Below, in pieces: positions 8,331 to 18,963 of a DNA stretch of 64,000 nt. Under the pieces are notes generated by a model. That model was given only the letters and a program-made list of their open reading frames with translations. It did no database searches and was not told where the DNA came from. The stretch lies in NCBI GenBank assembly GCA_039819665.1, contig JBCBRM010000048.1:1-64000 (forward strand). The letters run 5' to 3'. The translations under genes were made by a program, and so were the position numbers. This DNA is from JAWPMV01 sp039819665 (GTDB lineage Bacteria > Bacteroidota > Bacteroidia > J057). How positions within the stretch are numbered: the first letter of the stretch is position 1; every line of letters begins with the position of its first letter.

Positions 8331-11300
8331 TTATTTAACTACAAACTTGAAACTACTTACTGTATCATCCGAGCTGAGCATGACTTTGTATATGCCTGCA
8401 GACCAATTCTCCGCATCAAATGGCAAAGTCAAGTTCTCTCTAAATGCCCGTATCTTTTTATTATAAATCCGCATACCGATATCATTGGTGATCTGGATTT
8501 GGTAAGTCTTTTCTTCCAGATGAATGAGTTTCAGGGAAAGTTGGCCTTCACCAGGATTGGGATAGACCGTAATCAAGGGTCCATCTTGCAAACTTGTTCC
8601 CAAATCCGGCATTCTCAAGCGTTCATCCTGCTCGTCTTCCTCATCCTCTTCTTCGTCAATTACCAGCACATCCAGCAAACGAGTGGAAGTAATATTGGTC
8701 AGAAGAGGTTGCTCTCGGTCAAAGGTAATTGCTGCCTGATTTTCAATCACTGAACCTGAAGGCGTAAACTTATGTGGAAGGATTTTGAACTCTACATAGC
8801 CGTGGCTTTCTGGCTCATTGATTCCACTATCAGGTAGCATGATGTATTCAAAATTGAATTTGACCACATTGTCATCCAGCCACTCCATTTCATAATAATG
8901 ACTCGCTCCGAGGATAGAAATAGATTCTGGATTGAGGTATTGAGATAAAGTGTCTACCAGGTAGACATTTTCGGCCAAATAAGTACCTACATTCTGAAAG
9001 CGGATTCGGTAGATCAGCTCTTCCCCTCTTCGGATATCCCGCTTAGGCATTACAAGCAAATCATTGGGATCGATGGGGCCTACTACGATTTCCTGGTTAG
9101 TATCCGTATTATCACTCAGATCACAGTCTGCACTCACTCCATTGAAGGAAGCAGAAGTTGTGGTATTGTAGCCGAGGAAAGCAGAGGTTGAAACCGAGTC
9201 CACTACATTAATCATTCCTGAGCTAAAAGCATCTATACTCGCAAATTCCCATACATATACGTTACCAGCTTCGGTTCGGGACCAGGCAGGATTAGCGGAA
9301 AGAGGAATGAGGTAATCATCAAAGTCTACGGCAATCTCTACAGTCGTCGCATCCGAACTTCCATTATTTCCATAAGCAATCTGATATTTATTTCTTAGGG
9401 CTCTTCGTTTAGCCGTACTTGCCAACTCAACCCAAAGATCAGGATCACTACAAACTTCCTCATGTGGGAGGTAGACATCTGTATTTTGTCCGGAAGTAGT
9501 ACTAAATGCGCGAGTCGTGTAACAAGTATGGGTATACCTCGCATCTGCATCCTCGGTAAAGGTGTAAGAACCTACGCCTACAGTTGCAGTGAATGTTCCA
9601 TTTTCATTAGTTGCGATACGATATCCAATACCGGAAATCACACCACTTACGTCTGGAAGCATTTTTTCGCCCGAATCATAGTTACAGTTTCCATTAGCAT
9701 CTATAAAGGCATGGAAAGTAACTGTAGAAGGCTGCGTCTCACTGATATCATTGCACTGATTTGTGGTAAGGCTGGTAATCACCTGCTTATTACCGGAGGG
9801 CCAGAAGATGACCAGAGAATCTATGCTGGATGCATCTCCCAATCCGAAATGAGCCCTCATACTACTTTGGGCACTGATTCCCCCAGAGCGAGTCGTGATC
9901 ACACGTGTCTGCCAGGTATCCACCCCGTCGATATTAGCTTTGAGTTCCAAACGGGCACCAACTGCGCTTTTGTTGGAAGCATTGCCTGTAAGATTGATAC
10001 ATACCCATGCATTTCCACAAGAAGCAGCATCATTCACGTATAGCACATTGGTTTCGCCATTTCTGTTGGTAACGAAGATGTCTAGATCCCCATCATTGTC
10101 GAAGTCAGAAATCATAGGTGAAACCGAATTTTCAGTATCAGTTGCTGGATCAGAGGTGATCACTTTATTGAAACCCCCACTTCCGTAGTTGTAGAAAAGG
10201 GAGTTGGTATTTCCATTATCATGAACTACGTAGAGATCCTGGTCGCCATCATTGTCAAAATCTCCCCAGACAGAACCCATAGTATGACCAGCTTCGGTAG
10301 ATATGATAGAGCTAGTATTCTTGGTAAAGGTGCCGTCTCCATCATTTACATATAAGAAATCTTCCTGATCGCTGGCATTGGAGACAAAGAGATCCAGGTC
10401 TCTATCATTATCAAAATCTACCCAGCTTCCACTCTGCGAATTTCCTCCATCTGCAGAGATCAATCCTGTACTTGCGACACTAAACTTTCCATTTCCATCA
10501 TTGTGATATAGGGTATTATTATTTCCCCACATATTCGCGACAAAGAGATCCATCAAACCGTCATTGTCATAATCTCCCCACACACCATTAAGGGTAGGAC
10601 TTACTTCCCGATTGATGGGTGCACCAGTTGCTGTTGAGAAAGTCCCATCCTGATCATTGTGGAAGAGTTGATTGAAACGGGTTTCAAATAAATCTGTGGC
10701 GAATATATCGAGGTAGCCATCATTGTCATAGTCTACAAATGAGGCGCTATGAGAGTAGCCTTCATAACCTTGCCCTGTTGTATCGGCCAGGTTCAAAGTA
10801 CCTCCTACATTTTTATACAGATGATTGTAAGCTCGGATGTTATTAGCCATATAGAGATCTATGTCTCCATCATTGTCATAATCTCCCCATACAGGTCCAG
10901 CATTTGATCCAATATTGGTTGTTGCATGGCCGATATCTACGCTATAAAAGATGCCGAAGCCATTGTTCTGGTACATCCGACTCGCCTGCCAATGGGCATA
11001 ATCAGCCACATAGAGGTCATCATCCCCATCATCATCATAGTCCACCCAGGCAGCTCCCCAGGTATTTTCCGTTTCGCTTTCAAGTCCTGTTCCGGAAGAA
11101 CGGCTAAAGGTATTACAAACAGGATAGCTTACGGTGAAAGAAGAGACATAGTCCTCTGTTTCCCCTAATCCCAAATCTCCACTACCATCTCCCAGTACCA
11201 GGGCCTCCTCAGCTACTCGCACTCTCCAATTAGCTGTTCCATTACCGAAACCTGATGGAATAGTTACATTTACCGTCTCTGTAGTTGAACTGCTAATGGT

Positions 11301-14093
11301 TCTACTGCCATTGTAAAAATCATCAAAGCTGAAGTCTCCATCCCAATCTACCCAAAGACCGTAAAATACCTGTGCACTGCTCATATTTGTATTGAGACTA
11401 ATATCAACCTCTATGGTACTCCCTGCTACATAAGCAGAAGGGATCGTAAGCCCATCATCATAGGTATCGATTGAAGCATCAGAATTTGCCAGGGCAATAG
11501 TATCAGCGGCCACTTTGGCCCCCAACCAGAATGAATCATAATCAGGAATACTATCTTTTATGATCTCTTGTCTAAAAGCAAGATTACGTGCTTGTGGTAG
11601 ACCGATATTATCTCCATAATCATAGTCAAATACTACAGGTATAGTTAGCGGACAAGAGAATCCGTCATTCAACCTCAAACCTGGGGTAGAAACCATAACT
11701 AATTTGGCTTCGCGAGTTGTTACATCGATTTGATATATCTGACCCGTACTGTTATTGGAAATGTATAGATGTCCATCTGTTCCAGTCCATTGGGCACCAT
11801 AGCCGCTATTGGGAATGCTCGCTCCGGTAATGGAACCTACCGTTGATTTCGTATTAGTTCCTGTGTCAAATTTGTAGAGCGTTCGTTTATGTACACCGTA
11901 AAAGTTACCATCTATGTTATAGGCCATATCCCAACCTGGGATTCCTTGCCCACTATAGGTCGCGACGATGGTCGGACCACTCACATCGATCTTCACCATA
12001 TTTCCTCCTACTTTTCCATACCAGAAGCCATTTGTATCCATATCACCACAGAAGGAGTTTTTAGGTAGAGGTAAACCAAGATCTCTTATAAGCCCATCCT
12101 CCGACAAACTCACAAAGCGTCCTTGGCAAGATCCATAGGCTATTCCTGTATTCACATCGTATCCCATTCCATTTACCATCGCATCTATAAGTGCTATCTC
12201 TGTATATGACCCATCGTCTGGATTAAGTTTTGCAAATTGGGGTGAACCATTTTTCTTCTTAAAGGTCTGATAAAAGGCCGGTTCGCAGGTATACTCCGGA
12301 ACATTAACACAAGAACTTCCTCCAACAGTTGTAGTACCATTAAGTAAACTAGGAGAATAATTTCCTAACCCTCCAGTCCCGAATGAAGTAATATAGCTAC
12401 CGTCAGCTGCAGCTGCTGAAACAAGCGCACTAAAAGTTATAATTACTGTGTCTTGGCTAGGAATATCTAAATTACCCCACGTTATTGTACCTGTTTCACC
12501 AAAGACTGGTAGTTGAGTTGAATCAAAAGCTGCTGCTCCACTTAGCGCAACACTATCACCATAAAAACTGAATCCGGAGGGGAGTATTGAGGAAATATTG
12601 AATCCACTAGCATCGACAATATCATTATTGATGATGAAAACGTTATATATTGCCAAAGCCTCTTGGCAAGTGGCTTGCAAGATTTCAATGCTCAAATCTA
12701 AAGTTGGCATATCCGTTTTAAGGGTAATCACATCTCCATTGTCCAGGTCGATATTATCGAAAAATAATACCCCACTTGTGTAACTAGTTGGATCAATCTG
12801 CGTGACTCCAGCATCTGTGAAATCTCCATCGCCATCCGTATCAACCAGAAGCTTGAAATCCGAAATAGCAGTACCTGAAATACTCAAGGAACTCAAGTCA
12901 AAGGACAAGTCCATAGCTCCGAGGTTCCCTACTTCGAGAATTTTCCATTCTCTATCCAGCCTTTTACCCACATTGGCTGGGCGATCGGCTGTAGTTTCTT
13001 CAATAATCCCATCCCCATCATCATTATCATTCCCCCACATAAAAAAGGTCTTATCAACTGAAATGGTACTGGTATTTGCAACATTAGAAGCTGCAATTGA
13101 GCCCATTCCTATGCTCAAAATATCTTCATTATTATTTTGTCCGGATTGTTTTTGGTAAAGTCCGGCATCGTCATCCCGGCCAATCCCACTTATATCGTTG
13201 TGGTAAGTTGACATGACAGAAGCATCCCAGATGAGTGTTCCATCACTGGCCACAAAATCATGGGCGATATGAATGCCATATTTTAATGCGAGATAAGTCT
13301 CAACTTTCTCTTTATCAGCCGTGGAAAGGTCCGCATCGTAAACGATGATTTCAGCGATTCTTGCATTGAGAAAATCGCCATTATTATTGTAGTCAGCACC
13401 TATGAGCAATGTATCAGTCGTTACGGTATGCCCATCCAAATCTGACTTACTAACTCCTCCTTTCAGTCTGATTGATTGGTGGCTATTGCTCACAGAGTTT
13501 TCCATTCCCACCAGAAATGGTCCCTGGGTGTCTATGCTGGAGCTAAATACCCGATAGGTCCCAAAGTTGGCCCCTACATCCCAGTAGAAATTTCCATTGT
13601 TCCAGGGAAAGTGAGCGAGGTATCTTTTTACTGCTAATTCGGAAGTGGTAAATTTAAATCCCGCATTGTCATTCAGCACATCCCAATGAGCTACAATGAA
13701 AATGTTAACCTCAGAATTGCTTCCTCCCAGTATGTCGGAGCGATAGAGCAAATCATCAATACCATCCATCTTAACTACAGGTTGGTAATTGATCATATTG
13801 GTCCAGTCCCATACAGGTCGACTGCTACCAGAGGAATATAAATGATTTCCATTCGAACTTTTGTCATGCCATTCCTGGATGTTATCAGCGGGATTGGCTG
13901 CTGTACTTCCTGCATCAGAATAGAGAGAACTATCAGCACGGACCCATAGCAGTAGGTCCGAATTGACTCCTCCCGGGCCTGATTGCCCAGAAACTTTCAA
14001 ATTGAAACATAATAAACATAAGAAAAATAATGATTGATATAATCGTTTGTGATCTAGATAGGGGTACTTAAATGATGGAAACTTTTTCTCCAT
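8331..14093 (-). CDS. Giant modular T9SS-secreted surface protein (1920 aa)
   Basis: A Sec signal sequence with a long polar N-extension (hydrophobic core around residues 20-36, ending VSGQ) is followed by: a LamG/concanavalin-like region (about 40-275, starting GPGGVNSDLLLWVRAD); a DUF11-like conserved-repeat part (460-595); a propeller-like section (600-810); a GEVED domain (about 820-990, with LWVDWDGDFSFDDFYNG); seven VCBS/FG-GAP repeats carrying D-x-D-x-D-G calcium loops (1010-1330, for example DYDNDGDIDLYMAN); an ASPIC/UnbV domain (1345-1440, ending SLVIFWPSGNKQ); further Ig-like repeats ending at ITFDREQPLLTN; an acidic linker EEEDEEDEQDE; and a T9SS type A sorting domain (about 1845-1920, VYPNPGEGQLSLKL). 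It should be exported and anchored outside the cell as an adhesin or ligand-binding protein. Unrelated-family paralogues flank both ends of the gene. Confidence 0.93.
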   Translation of the reverse strand: MEKKFPSFKYPYLDHKRLYQSLFFLCLLCFNLKVSGQSGPGGVNSDLLLWVRADSSLYSDAGSTAANPADNIQEWHDKSSNGNHLYSSGSSRPVWDWTNMINYQPVVKMDGIDDLLYRSDILGGSNSEVNIFIVAHWDVLNDNAGFKFTTSELAVKRYLAHFPWNNGNFYWDVGANFGTYRVFSSSIDTQGPFLVGMENSVSNSHQSIRLKGGVSKSDLDGHTVTTDTLLIGADYNNNGDFLNARIAEIIVYDADLSTADKEKVETYLALKYGIHIAHDFVASDGTLIWDASVMSTYHNDISGIGRDDDAGLYQKQSGQNNNEDILSIGMGSIAASNVANTSTISVDKTFFMWGNDNDDGDGIIEETTADRPANVGKRLDREWKILEVGNLGAMDLSFDLSSLSISGTAISDFKLLVDTDGDGDFTDAGVTQIDPTSYTSGVLFFDNIDLDNGDVITLKTDMPTLDLSIEILQATCQEALAIYNVFIINNDIVDASGFNISSILPSGFSFYGDSVALSGAAAFDSTQLPVFGETGTITWGNLDIPSQDTVIITFSALVSAAAADGSYITSFGTGGLGNYSPSLLNGTTTVGGSSCVNVPEYTCEPAFYQTFKKKNGSPQFAKLNPDDGSYTEIALIDAMVNGMGYDVNTGIAYGSCQGRFVSLSEDGLIRDLGLPLPKNSFCGDMDTNGFWYGKVGGNMVKIDVSGPTIVATYSGQGIPGWDMAYNIDGNFYGVHKRTLYKFDTGTNTKSTVGSITGASIPNSGYGAQWTGTDGHLYISNNSTGQIYQIDVTTREAKLVMVSTPGLRLNDGFSCPLTIPVVFDYDYGDNIGLPQARNLAFRQEIIKDSIPDYDSFWLGAKVAADTIALANSDASIDTYDDGLTIPSAYVAGSTIEVDISLNTNMSSAQVFYGLWVDWDGDFSFDDFYNGSRTISSSTTETVNVTIPSGFGNGTANWRVRVAEEALVLGDGSGDLGLGETEDYVSSFTVSYPVCNTFSRSSGTGLESETENTWGAAWVDYDDDGDDDLYVADYAHWQASRMYQNNGFGIFYSVDIGHATTNIGSNAGPVWGDYDNDGDIDLYMANNIRAYNHLYKNVGGTLNLADTTGQGYEGYSHSASFVDYDNDGYLDIFATDLFETRFNQLFHNDQDGTFSTATGAPINREVSPTLNGVWGDYDNDGLMDLFVANMWGNNNTLYHNDGNGKFSVASTGLISADGGNSQSGSWVDFDNDRDLDLFVSNASDQEDFLYVNDGDGTFTKNTSSIISTEAGHTMGSVWGDFDNDGDQDLYVVHDNGNTNSLFYNYGSGGFNKVITSDPATDTENSVSPMISDFDNDGDLDIFVTNRNGETNVLYVNDAASCGNAWVCINLTGNASNKSAVGARLELKANIDGVDTWQTRVITTRSGGISAQSSMRAHFGLGDASSIDSLVIFWPSGNKQVITSLTTNQCNDISETQPSTVTFHAFIDANGNCNYDSGEKMLPDVSGVISGIGYRIATNENGTFTATVGVGSYTFTEDADARYTHTCYTTRAFSTTSGQNTDVYLPHEEVCSDPDLWVELASTAKRRALRNKYQIAYGNNGSSDATTVEIAVDFDDYLIPLSANPAWSRTEAGNVYVWEFASIDAFSSGMINVVDSVSTSAFLGYNTTTSASFNGVSADCDLSDNTDTNQEIVVGPIDPNDLLVMPKRDIRRGEELIYRIRFQNVGTYLAENVYLVDTLSQYLNPESISILGASHYYEMEWLDDNVVKFNFEYIMLPDSGINEPESHGYVEFKILPHKFTPSGSVIENQAAITFDREQPLLTNITSTRLLDVLVIDEEEDEEDEQDERLRMPDLGTSLQDGPLITVYPNPGEGQLSLKLIHLEEKTYQIQITNDIGMRIYNKKIRAFRENLTLPFDAENWSAGIYKVMLSSDDTVSSFKFVVK

Positions 14094-14339
14094 TTGAAGT
14101 ATTGAATATCTTTTCTGGATTTACTAATAATTTGAAATTACGAGAATGGATAATAACTGCAATTCCGTATTTTGGTAAAATATTACATCAGGAAAAATTT
14201 TCGAACTTGTAATACTAAAAGAAATCGGTTAATGGGAAAGGTAAGTAAACTAGCATCGTAATAAATCTGAGTTAGATCAATAGAAAGATTTATACTCATT
14301 AGCGATATTGTCCATACTGGAGCTGAAAATTCTAAAGAT

Positions 14340-15065
14340 ATGGCTATTAATCAACAAATTTTGTTAGGACAGAAAATTAGCATTGAAGAAATGGATATTA
14401 TTTTTGACAATCTTCCTGATCGTTTATCAGAGGTAGAAAGAAAAAATATTATAAAAACAATAGATGAAATATTGCTTTCCCCAAAGCCAAAGGCACTTCA
14501 AAGAAAATTATTTTTAGAACAAAAGTTCACAAAGGATTTGTCGTTTTCATTGGAGCAGAAAAAAACGGAATTTTCACATTATTTCGGTGATCTTTTATTG
14601 ATGGCAAGTATAGGTGAATTGGAGTATTTTAAAATCAGGGGAATTATCAAATTTGAAGCACTGTTAAAAAAAATAGGAAGTCCTAAAAAACTTATACCCA
14701 AAATAGCAGATTTAGATTTGATATGGAGATTAATAAATTGTAATACTATTTACCTTGAAAGCCTTGATGGAAAATACCGCAAAATTCAGAAAGTTATTTT
14801 TATTTTAAACCCAGAAGAAGTATTTGTTGTGAATTTTTTAATTCCATTTACTATTTCAGGTAAAAAGCCAATTAATAGAGAAAAAGTTGGGATTAAATTT
14901 AATGGAAAACCCCTTGATAAGGGTACAGCATATTCTATATTATCAAGTGCTTATTTTGGATCTTCAGCAAACCACCCACTAAGTATAATTCTTCGAATTA
15001 TAGGTAATCGACCATATATAAAAGATTCAAATAAGGTTATTCAAGAGGTTAAAGAATTTAAATAG
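14340..15065 (+). CDS. Unrecognised 241-aa protein, family shared with 7081-7602
   Basis: Function unknown. The C-terminal half (LESLDGKYRKIQKVIFILN, FLIPFTISGKKPIN) matches the product at 7081-7602. The N-terminal half is helical and charged (IEEMDIIFDNLPDRLSEVERKNIIKTIDEILL), without signal peptide or membrane segment, so a cytoplasmic protein is expected. It starts 247 bp from the start of the giant T9SS gene and is divergent to it, so the two may share a control region. With its relative beyond the other end of that gene, the giant gene is bracketed by this family. Confidence 0.7.
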   Translation: MAINQQILLGQKISIEEMDIIFDNLPDRLSEVERKNIIKTIDEILLSPKPKALQRKLFLEQKFTKDLSFSLEQKKTEFSHYFGDLLLMASIGELEYFKIRGIIKFEALLKKIGSPKKLIPKIADLDLIWRLINCNTIYLESLDGKYRKIQKVIFILNPEEVFVVNFLIPFTISGKKPINREKVGIKFNGKPLDKGTAYSILSSAYFGSSANHPLSIILRIIGNRPYIKDSNKVIQEVKEFK

Positions 15066-15866
15066 TAGGTTATCATGTTTTGTAGAAGATTTAGTTTTTA
15101 CCGCAAATTGATATACTCAAATGAAGTTTAAAGTCGTTCAAGCTGACCTGGTTCCAGATGGATAGTTTATACCTCACAGGCTTTTGTTTTTTACTTCCCG
15201 AACACCCATTTTATAAATGAATAATTACTTAGTTTCTCCATTATCGTTCCTTGTAAACTTTCGGGTTTTGTTGTCATTAGCTACTTGAAAGAATTTAGTA
15301 GACGATTGAGTCCTTTTTGCTTGTAAATCCTTTTATTATTATCCTTCCACTTCCCTCGTCTCAGCAGAATAAGAAATCTCCGAAATCCAAATCGAATTCT
15401 ATTCTCAGCAAATCGTACAAATACCAGTTTACCCTACTTAAGTTCATTTGGAGATTTTAGATTGATGTCATAGAAATATAATTTTTTTCCCTGAATTAAG
15501 ACCTTGGCTTATACTGGTAACAATTAAGGAACCATTGATCCAACTATTCTCCTGAAACTTGAGGGGAGATGAGAGCTAAATAAAAGGAAAGGCCCCAAAA
15601 AAGATAACAAGATCTTGAATTCGTCTAGGCCTATCCTATCGAAGTTTAATAGTGCTGGCATGCACTTCTTATACAGAAGTAGTTTTTGAATGAAGGAATT
15701 GGTTATTACTTTCTAAACCTTCTAGTAGTCGTTATTTAGAATAAGGGATAAAGCCGTCAAAAACATAACAGTTGTAAAGTTTTCCAGAGAATTAGGCTCA
15801 GTTTGAGGTTAAACTTTTTGTTATTAAAGAAATTTTTCAAAAAAGCTCTTTGAGAATCAATTATGC
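15066..15866. other. Intergenic, nothing recognised
   Basis: About 800 bp with no supported gene in either strand, no clear hairpin-plus-T-run, and AT-rich composition. The last 60 bp (AT-rich, with GTTAAACTTTTTGTTATT near 15807) probably carry the promoter of the next gene. Confidence 0.4.
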
Positions 15867-17651
15867 ATGTTAAAGCAACAAACTAAAGCACGGCAAACCT
15901 TTTCCTTGCAAAATATTTTATCGGCCACAGCAGTAGTAATTATTGCAGGAATCTTTTCGACCTCAACCACAAATTCTGAAGATGGAGGATATGCAGATAC
16001 CGGTATCGGGAAATTTAAAAATCAAATTTTTTGGTTTACATGGGAAAATGGAGAATTGGCAGATGGTATTCACGAAAATGATAGCAAAACCTTTATAATT
16101 CCTGGTGGCTTATCTGTAACAGCTACTTTTACCAATGTAAGTGCAAATGGTCCTAGCTATATCCCTACGGATATGGCAACATGGTCAGGATCAAAATCTC
16201 ATAATTATTACCAAATTAGTACAAGTTCAGGAGAAGCTCTTTATGGGTCTAATGCAAAAGATGTTAGTTTCAGTATTTCATTTACTGCTACTTTAGATGG
16301 ACAGGTATTTGTCCCTGATCTTATTTTCATTGACCCAGAATCAACAGATGGTGGGGAGGAAATATCAGTTGGAACTAATGGTTCAGATTGGGAATTAATT
16401 GAAACCTTGGGAACAGGTCAAGTCCTCCTATCTCTTGCAGATTCTGATAGCTTAATAATTATCGACGGGAGTGAGGGAAATCCTATTTTACGAACAAAAG
16501 GTGCAACTCTATTAAATGCTTTTATTAATGCTGGTGGCAGACAGGCCATAACTTTTGGTGTATGGTTTAGTATGGATTTTGGAGATGCGCCTGATACATA
16601 TGCAACCCAAGATATAAGTAGTGGAGCGAAGCATTTGGTAGATTTGCAGGACTCTCTTTTTATGGGAGGTAGTATTGATACAGAGACGGATGGTTCAAAT
16701 GCGGGAGATGGATCTCAAGATGGCGCAGATGAGGATGGTATTACTTTCCCATCGGATGTGGAAATAAATAGTGAGTATACAATTCTTGCTAGTGAAATAA
16801 GTCTCACCAATAAATCTGGGAGCAACGCTACTCTACATGCTTGGATAGACTTTGACCAAAGCGGCTATTTTGATGTTGGAGAATATACGAGTATAAGTGT
16901 CAGTGATGGCATAGATAATTCCAGTCCAGCTAACAACCTTCATTGGACAGAAATCTCAGAAGCAGTAGTGGGTCAGACATACGCTCGGTTCAGATTGACT
17001 AATGATAATGGAATTACTGCTGCTAGTCCAGGAGGATTGGCTATGAACGGAGAAGTTGAGGATTATGTTATCAATATTACAAACACTAGCTTACCTGTGG
17101 AATGGGTAGGTTTTGATGGGTATTGGCAAAATACACAATTAGTATTGGAGTGGGCAACAGCAAATGAAATCAATAGTGATTTTTTTCAAGTAGAAAGGAA
17201 ATTCTCTTCGCAGGGAATATTCCAAATTATTGGGAAAGTGGAAGCTGCCGGGTTTAGCAATAACCTTATTGAATATAGTTTTATTGATGACTTCGACAAA
17301 ACTAACGTTAATACATTTGACCGCTTAGTTTATCGCCTTAAACAAGTGGATTTCAATGGCGAATTTGAATACTCGAAATCCATAGAAATTATACACGATA
17401 ATATCGATTCCTTCCAAATGTTTATCTATCCAAACCCTGCAAAAGACTATATTAGAATATCCTTAAAAGGGGACATAAGTCCTCAGGCAAAGATTAGGAT
17501 ATTAAATATTAATGGGAATCTTCAACTCGAAAACGAATTAAGCAAAATGAGTTCCTTAAATCTTGATGTTTCAAAATGGGCAAGGGGGACTTATCTTGTG
17601 CAGATCAACTCAGATATGCATAGCTCTAGCAAACGAATTGTTTTAAATTAG
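15867..17651 (+). CDS. T9SS-secreted GEVED-domain protein (594 aa)
   Basis: A signal-anchor-like segment (AVVIIAGIFSTS, about residues 22-36) leads into a beta-rich region starting IFWFTWENGELADGIH that resembles the CshA-type N-terminal domain of adhesins (about 50-230). Next is SMDFGDAPDTYAT with DGADEDGITFP, AWIDFDQSGYFDVGEY and NGEVEDYVINI, the full set of GEVED-domain landmarks (about 235-405). A fibronectin-like segment follows (VEWVGFDGYWQNTQLVLEW ATANEINSDFF). The C terminus is a T9SS type A sorting domain (IYPNPAKDYIRISL, 520-594). Predicted surface-exposed or secreted, probably adhesive. It stands alone with its own upstream region. Confidence 0.9.
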   Translation: MLKQQTKARQTFSLQNILSATAVVIIAGIFSTSTTNSEDGGYADTGIGKFKNQIFWFTWENGELADGIHENDSKTFIIPGGLSVTATFTNVSANGPSYIPTDMATWSGSKSHNYYQISTSSGEALYGSNAKDVSFSISFTATLDGQVFVPDLIFIDPESTDGGEEISVGTNGSDWELIETLGTGQVLLSLADSDSLIIIDGSEGNPILRTKGATLLNAFINAGGRQAITFGVWFSMDFGDAPDTYATQDISSGAKHLVDLQDSLFMGGSIDTETDGSNAGDGSQDGADEDGITFPSDVEINSEYTILASEISLTNKSGSNATLHAWIDFDQSGYFDVGEYTSISVSDGIDNSSPANNLHWTEISEAVVGQTYARFRLTNDNGITAASPGGLAMNGEVEDYVINITNTSLPVEWVGFDGYWQNTQLVLEWATANEINSDFFQVERKFSSQGIFQIIGKVEAAGFSNNLIEYSFIDDFDKTNVNTFDRLVYRLKQVDFNGEFEYSKSIEIIHDNIDSFQMFIYPNPAKDYIRISLKGDISPQAKIRILNINGNLQLENELSKMSSLNLDVSKWARGTYLVQINSDMHSSSKRIVLN

Positions 17652-18279
17652 AGACAGAAGTAATAAATATTCAACTCTAACTGAGCTGTTCTAAAACCCT
17701 CGAATAAGCTTTATCCACTTTAAGGTAAGGGATACTATCAAATCAAAGGACCTCTATGAAGAGAACCCAGCTACATGGGATTATAACTAATACATTATAA
17801 TGATAATAACCTAAAAAAGGCCTGGAAATCTACCCCAGACCTCAGTATACTTCCTTGGCAACAAACATTTTTTCAAAACGCATACACAATTTATTCATAT
17901 TGTTACATGAGTCTACACACACCTGCGTCAATAGTCAATTTTTCTCCCTTTTCAGTTAGTAGAGAGAAATGTTTAATAGGCAAAGCCCTCTTATAAAAGA
18001 GAGCTCTAGGACTTCGTTTGACAAAAAATATCAAATAGTGCTTGTTTAAAAACGAACTAACATCGTTTCATAATTGTGCTAATTATTTTACGATAGTCTT
18101 TCTAAGCTAATAAAAGTACACTTTGTACAAAATCCCCTTTGAGCTAATGGTAGCTTTTTCTGGTTTAGTCGCACTTTTGCTTTTTTGTATGTAATATTCA
18201 GGCATTAAATAATTTTTGGCCGAGGACTTGAATGCCTATTTTTAGTTCTCATGTTATAAATGCCTGGGGGTTAGGTGAT

Positions 18280-18378
18280 ATTTGGATTAAATTGAATTTT
18301 TCAACCGTAGCGTTTCCAAATTTGTGTGTGTTCATGGAAACTCTACCTCTTAGCCTAAGCTTGTCTTAGGCTTTTTTC
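18280..18378 (+). ncRNA. Candidate small RNA with Rho-independent terminator
   Basis: GTTTCCA (18312-18318) pairs with TGGAAAC (18335-18341), then an 8-bp perfect stem AGCCTAAG/CTTAGGCT (18352-18359 / 18365-18372) is followed by TTTTTTCTT. No gene on this strand ends within 600 bp upstream, which favours an independent transcript. The layout (internal hairpin then AGGCTTTTTT terminator) resembles the candidate at 3480-3592. Confidence 0.4.
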
Positions 18379-18600
18379 TTATTCTTTTAAAAGAGCTATA
18401 CTTATTGTAGATTTAAATCTGCTACGAAATGGATCAAAATTATCCATTCTCTCTGCAAAATAATCATTTGCTCACTCTACTTCTTTGAAATAAGCCATCA
18501 TTTAGAAAGCTGAGATGTGTTTGTACTCAACACCGAATTTTAGGATGATTATACTCGTATCCTATTAGCCAAGAAGAATCCGAACAAAAAATAAAAGAAT

Positions 18601-18629
18601 TTAAATAGAAACACCATGTTTCTATTTAA
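18601..18629. repeat. Perfect 13-bp inverted repeat with 3-nt spacer
   Basis: TTAAATAGAAACA is followed by CCA and its exact complement. There is no T-run after it, so it is not a typical terminator. It may be a protein-binding palindrome or a cruciform. Confidence 0.5.
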
Positions 18630-18963
18630 CGTGAAAGCTTTCCCAAGCAAGTAAAACAGAACTCATTCAATTGGCAGCAAGAATAGGCCGAACTTTTCCC
18701 AATAATCTATTTTTATGTATAGATAAGGCTAAACCTTTTTTGATTTACTTGAAAAAAGGTAAACTCCGGAGAATTATCCTATAATTGATCATTAACTAAA
18801 GACCAGAATGACTGCTATTGGTATCTGGGAGGTACTAAATCATAGCAGGGGATGGATGAAACGGCAAAAAAGATTCTATTAATGAACTATTCTTTTATTA
18901 AATTATACAAGGTAGATTTATATTAGATTCAAATCTTTGGATGGCTATTTTTTTCTTTTTCGT

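Larger units (their letters stand above)
17652..18963. other. Long intergenic region with a candidate RNA and a strong hairpin
   Basis: 1.3 kb without a supported gene. It contains the candidate small RNA at 18280-18378 and a perfect 13-bp inverted repeat (TTAAATAGAAACA, 18601-18613, with its complement at 18617-18629) separated by only three bases. A frame around 18661-18780 reads like a protein scrap (IQLAARIGRTFPNNLFLCI) but has no start or length. A hairpin near 17822-17847 is followed by T-run only when read on the minus strand. Confidence 0.4.

Noticed and set aside
10060..11060. Regularly repeated GATCC/TCATTGTC-type blocks that look like a DNA repeat array
   Set aside because: They encode the VCBS calcium-loop repeats of the surface protein and are not CRISPR or mobile repeats.
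9462..13158. Several frames of 60-190 codons opposite the giant gene
   Set aside because: Composition is that of antisense shadow of Asp/Gly/Thr-rich coding sequence; no export or domain features.
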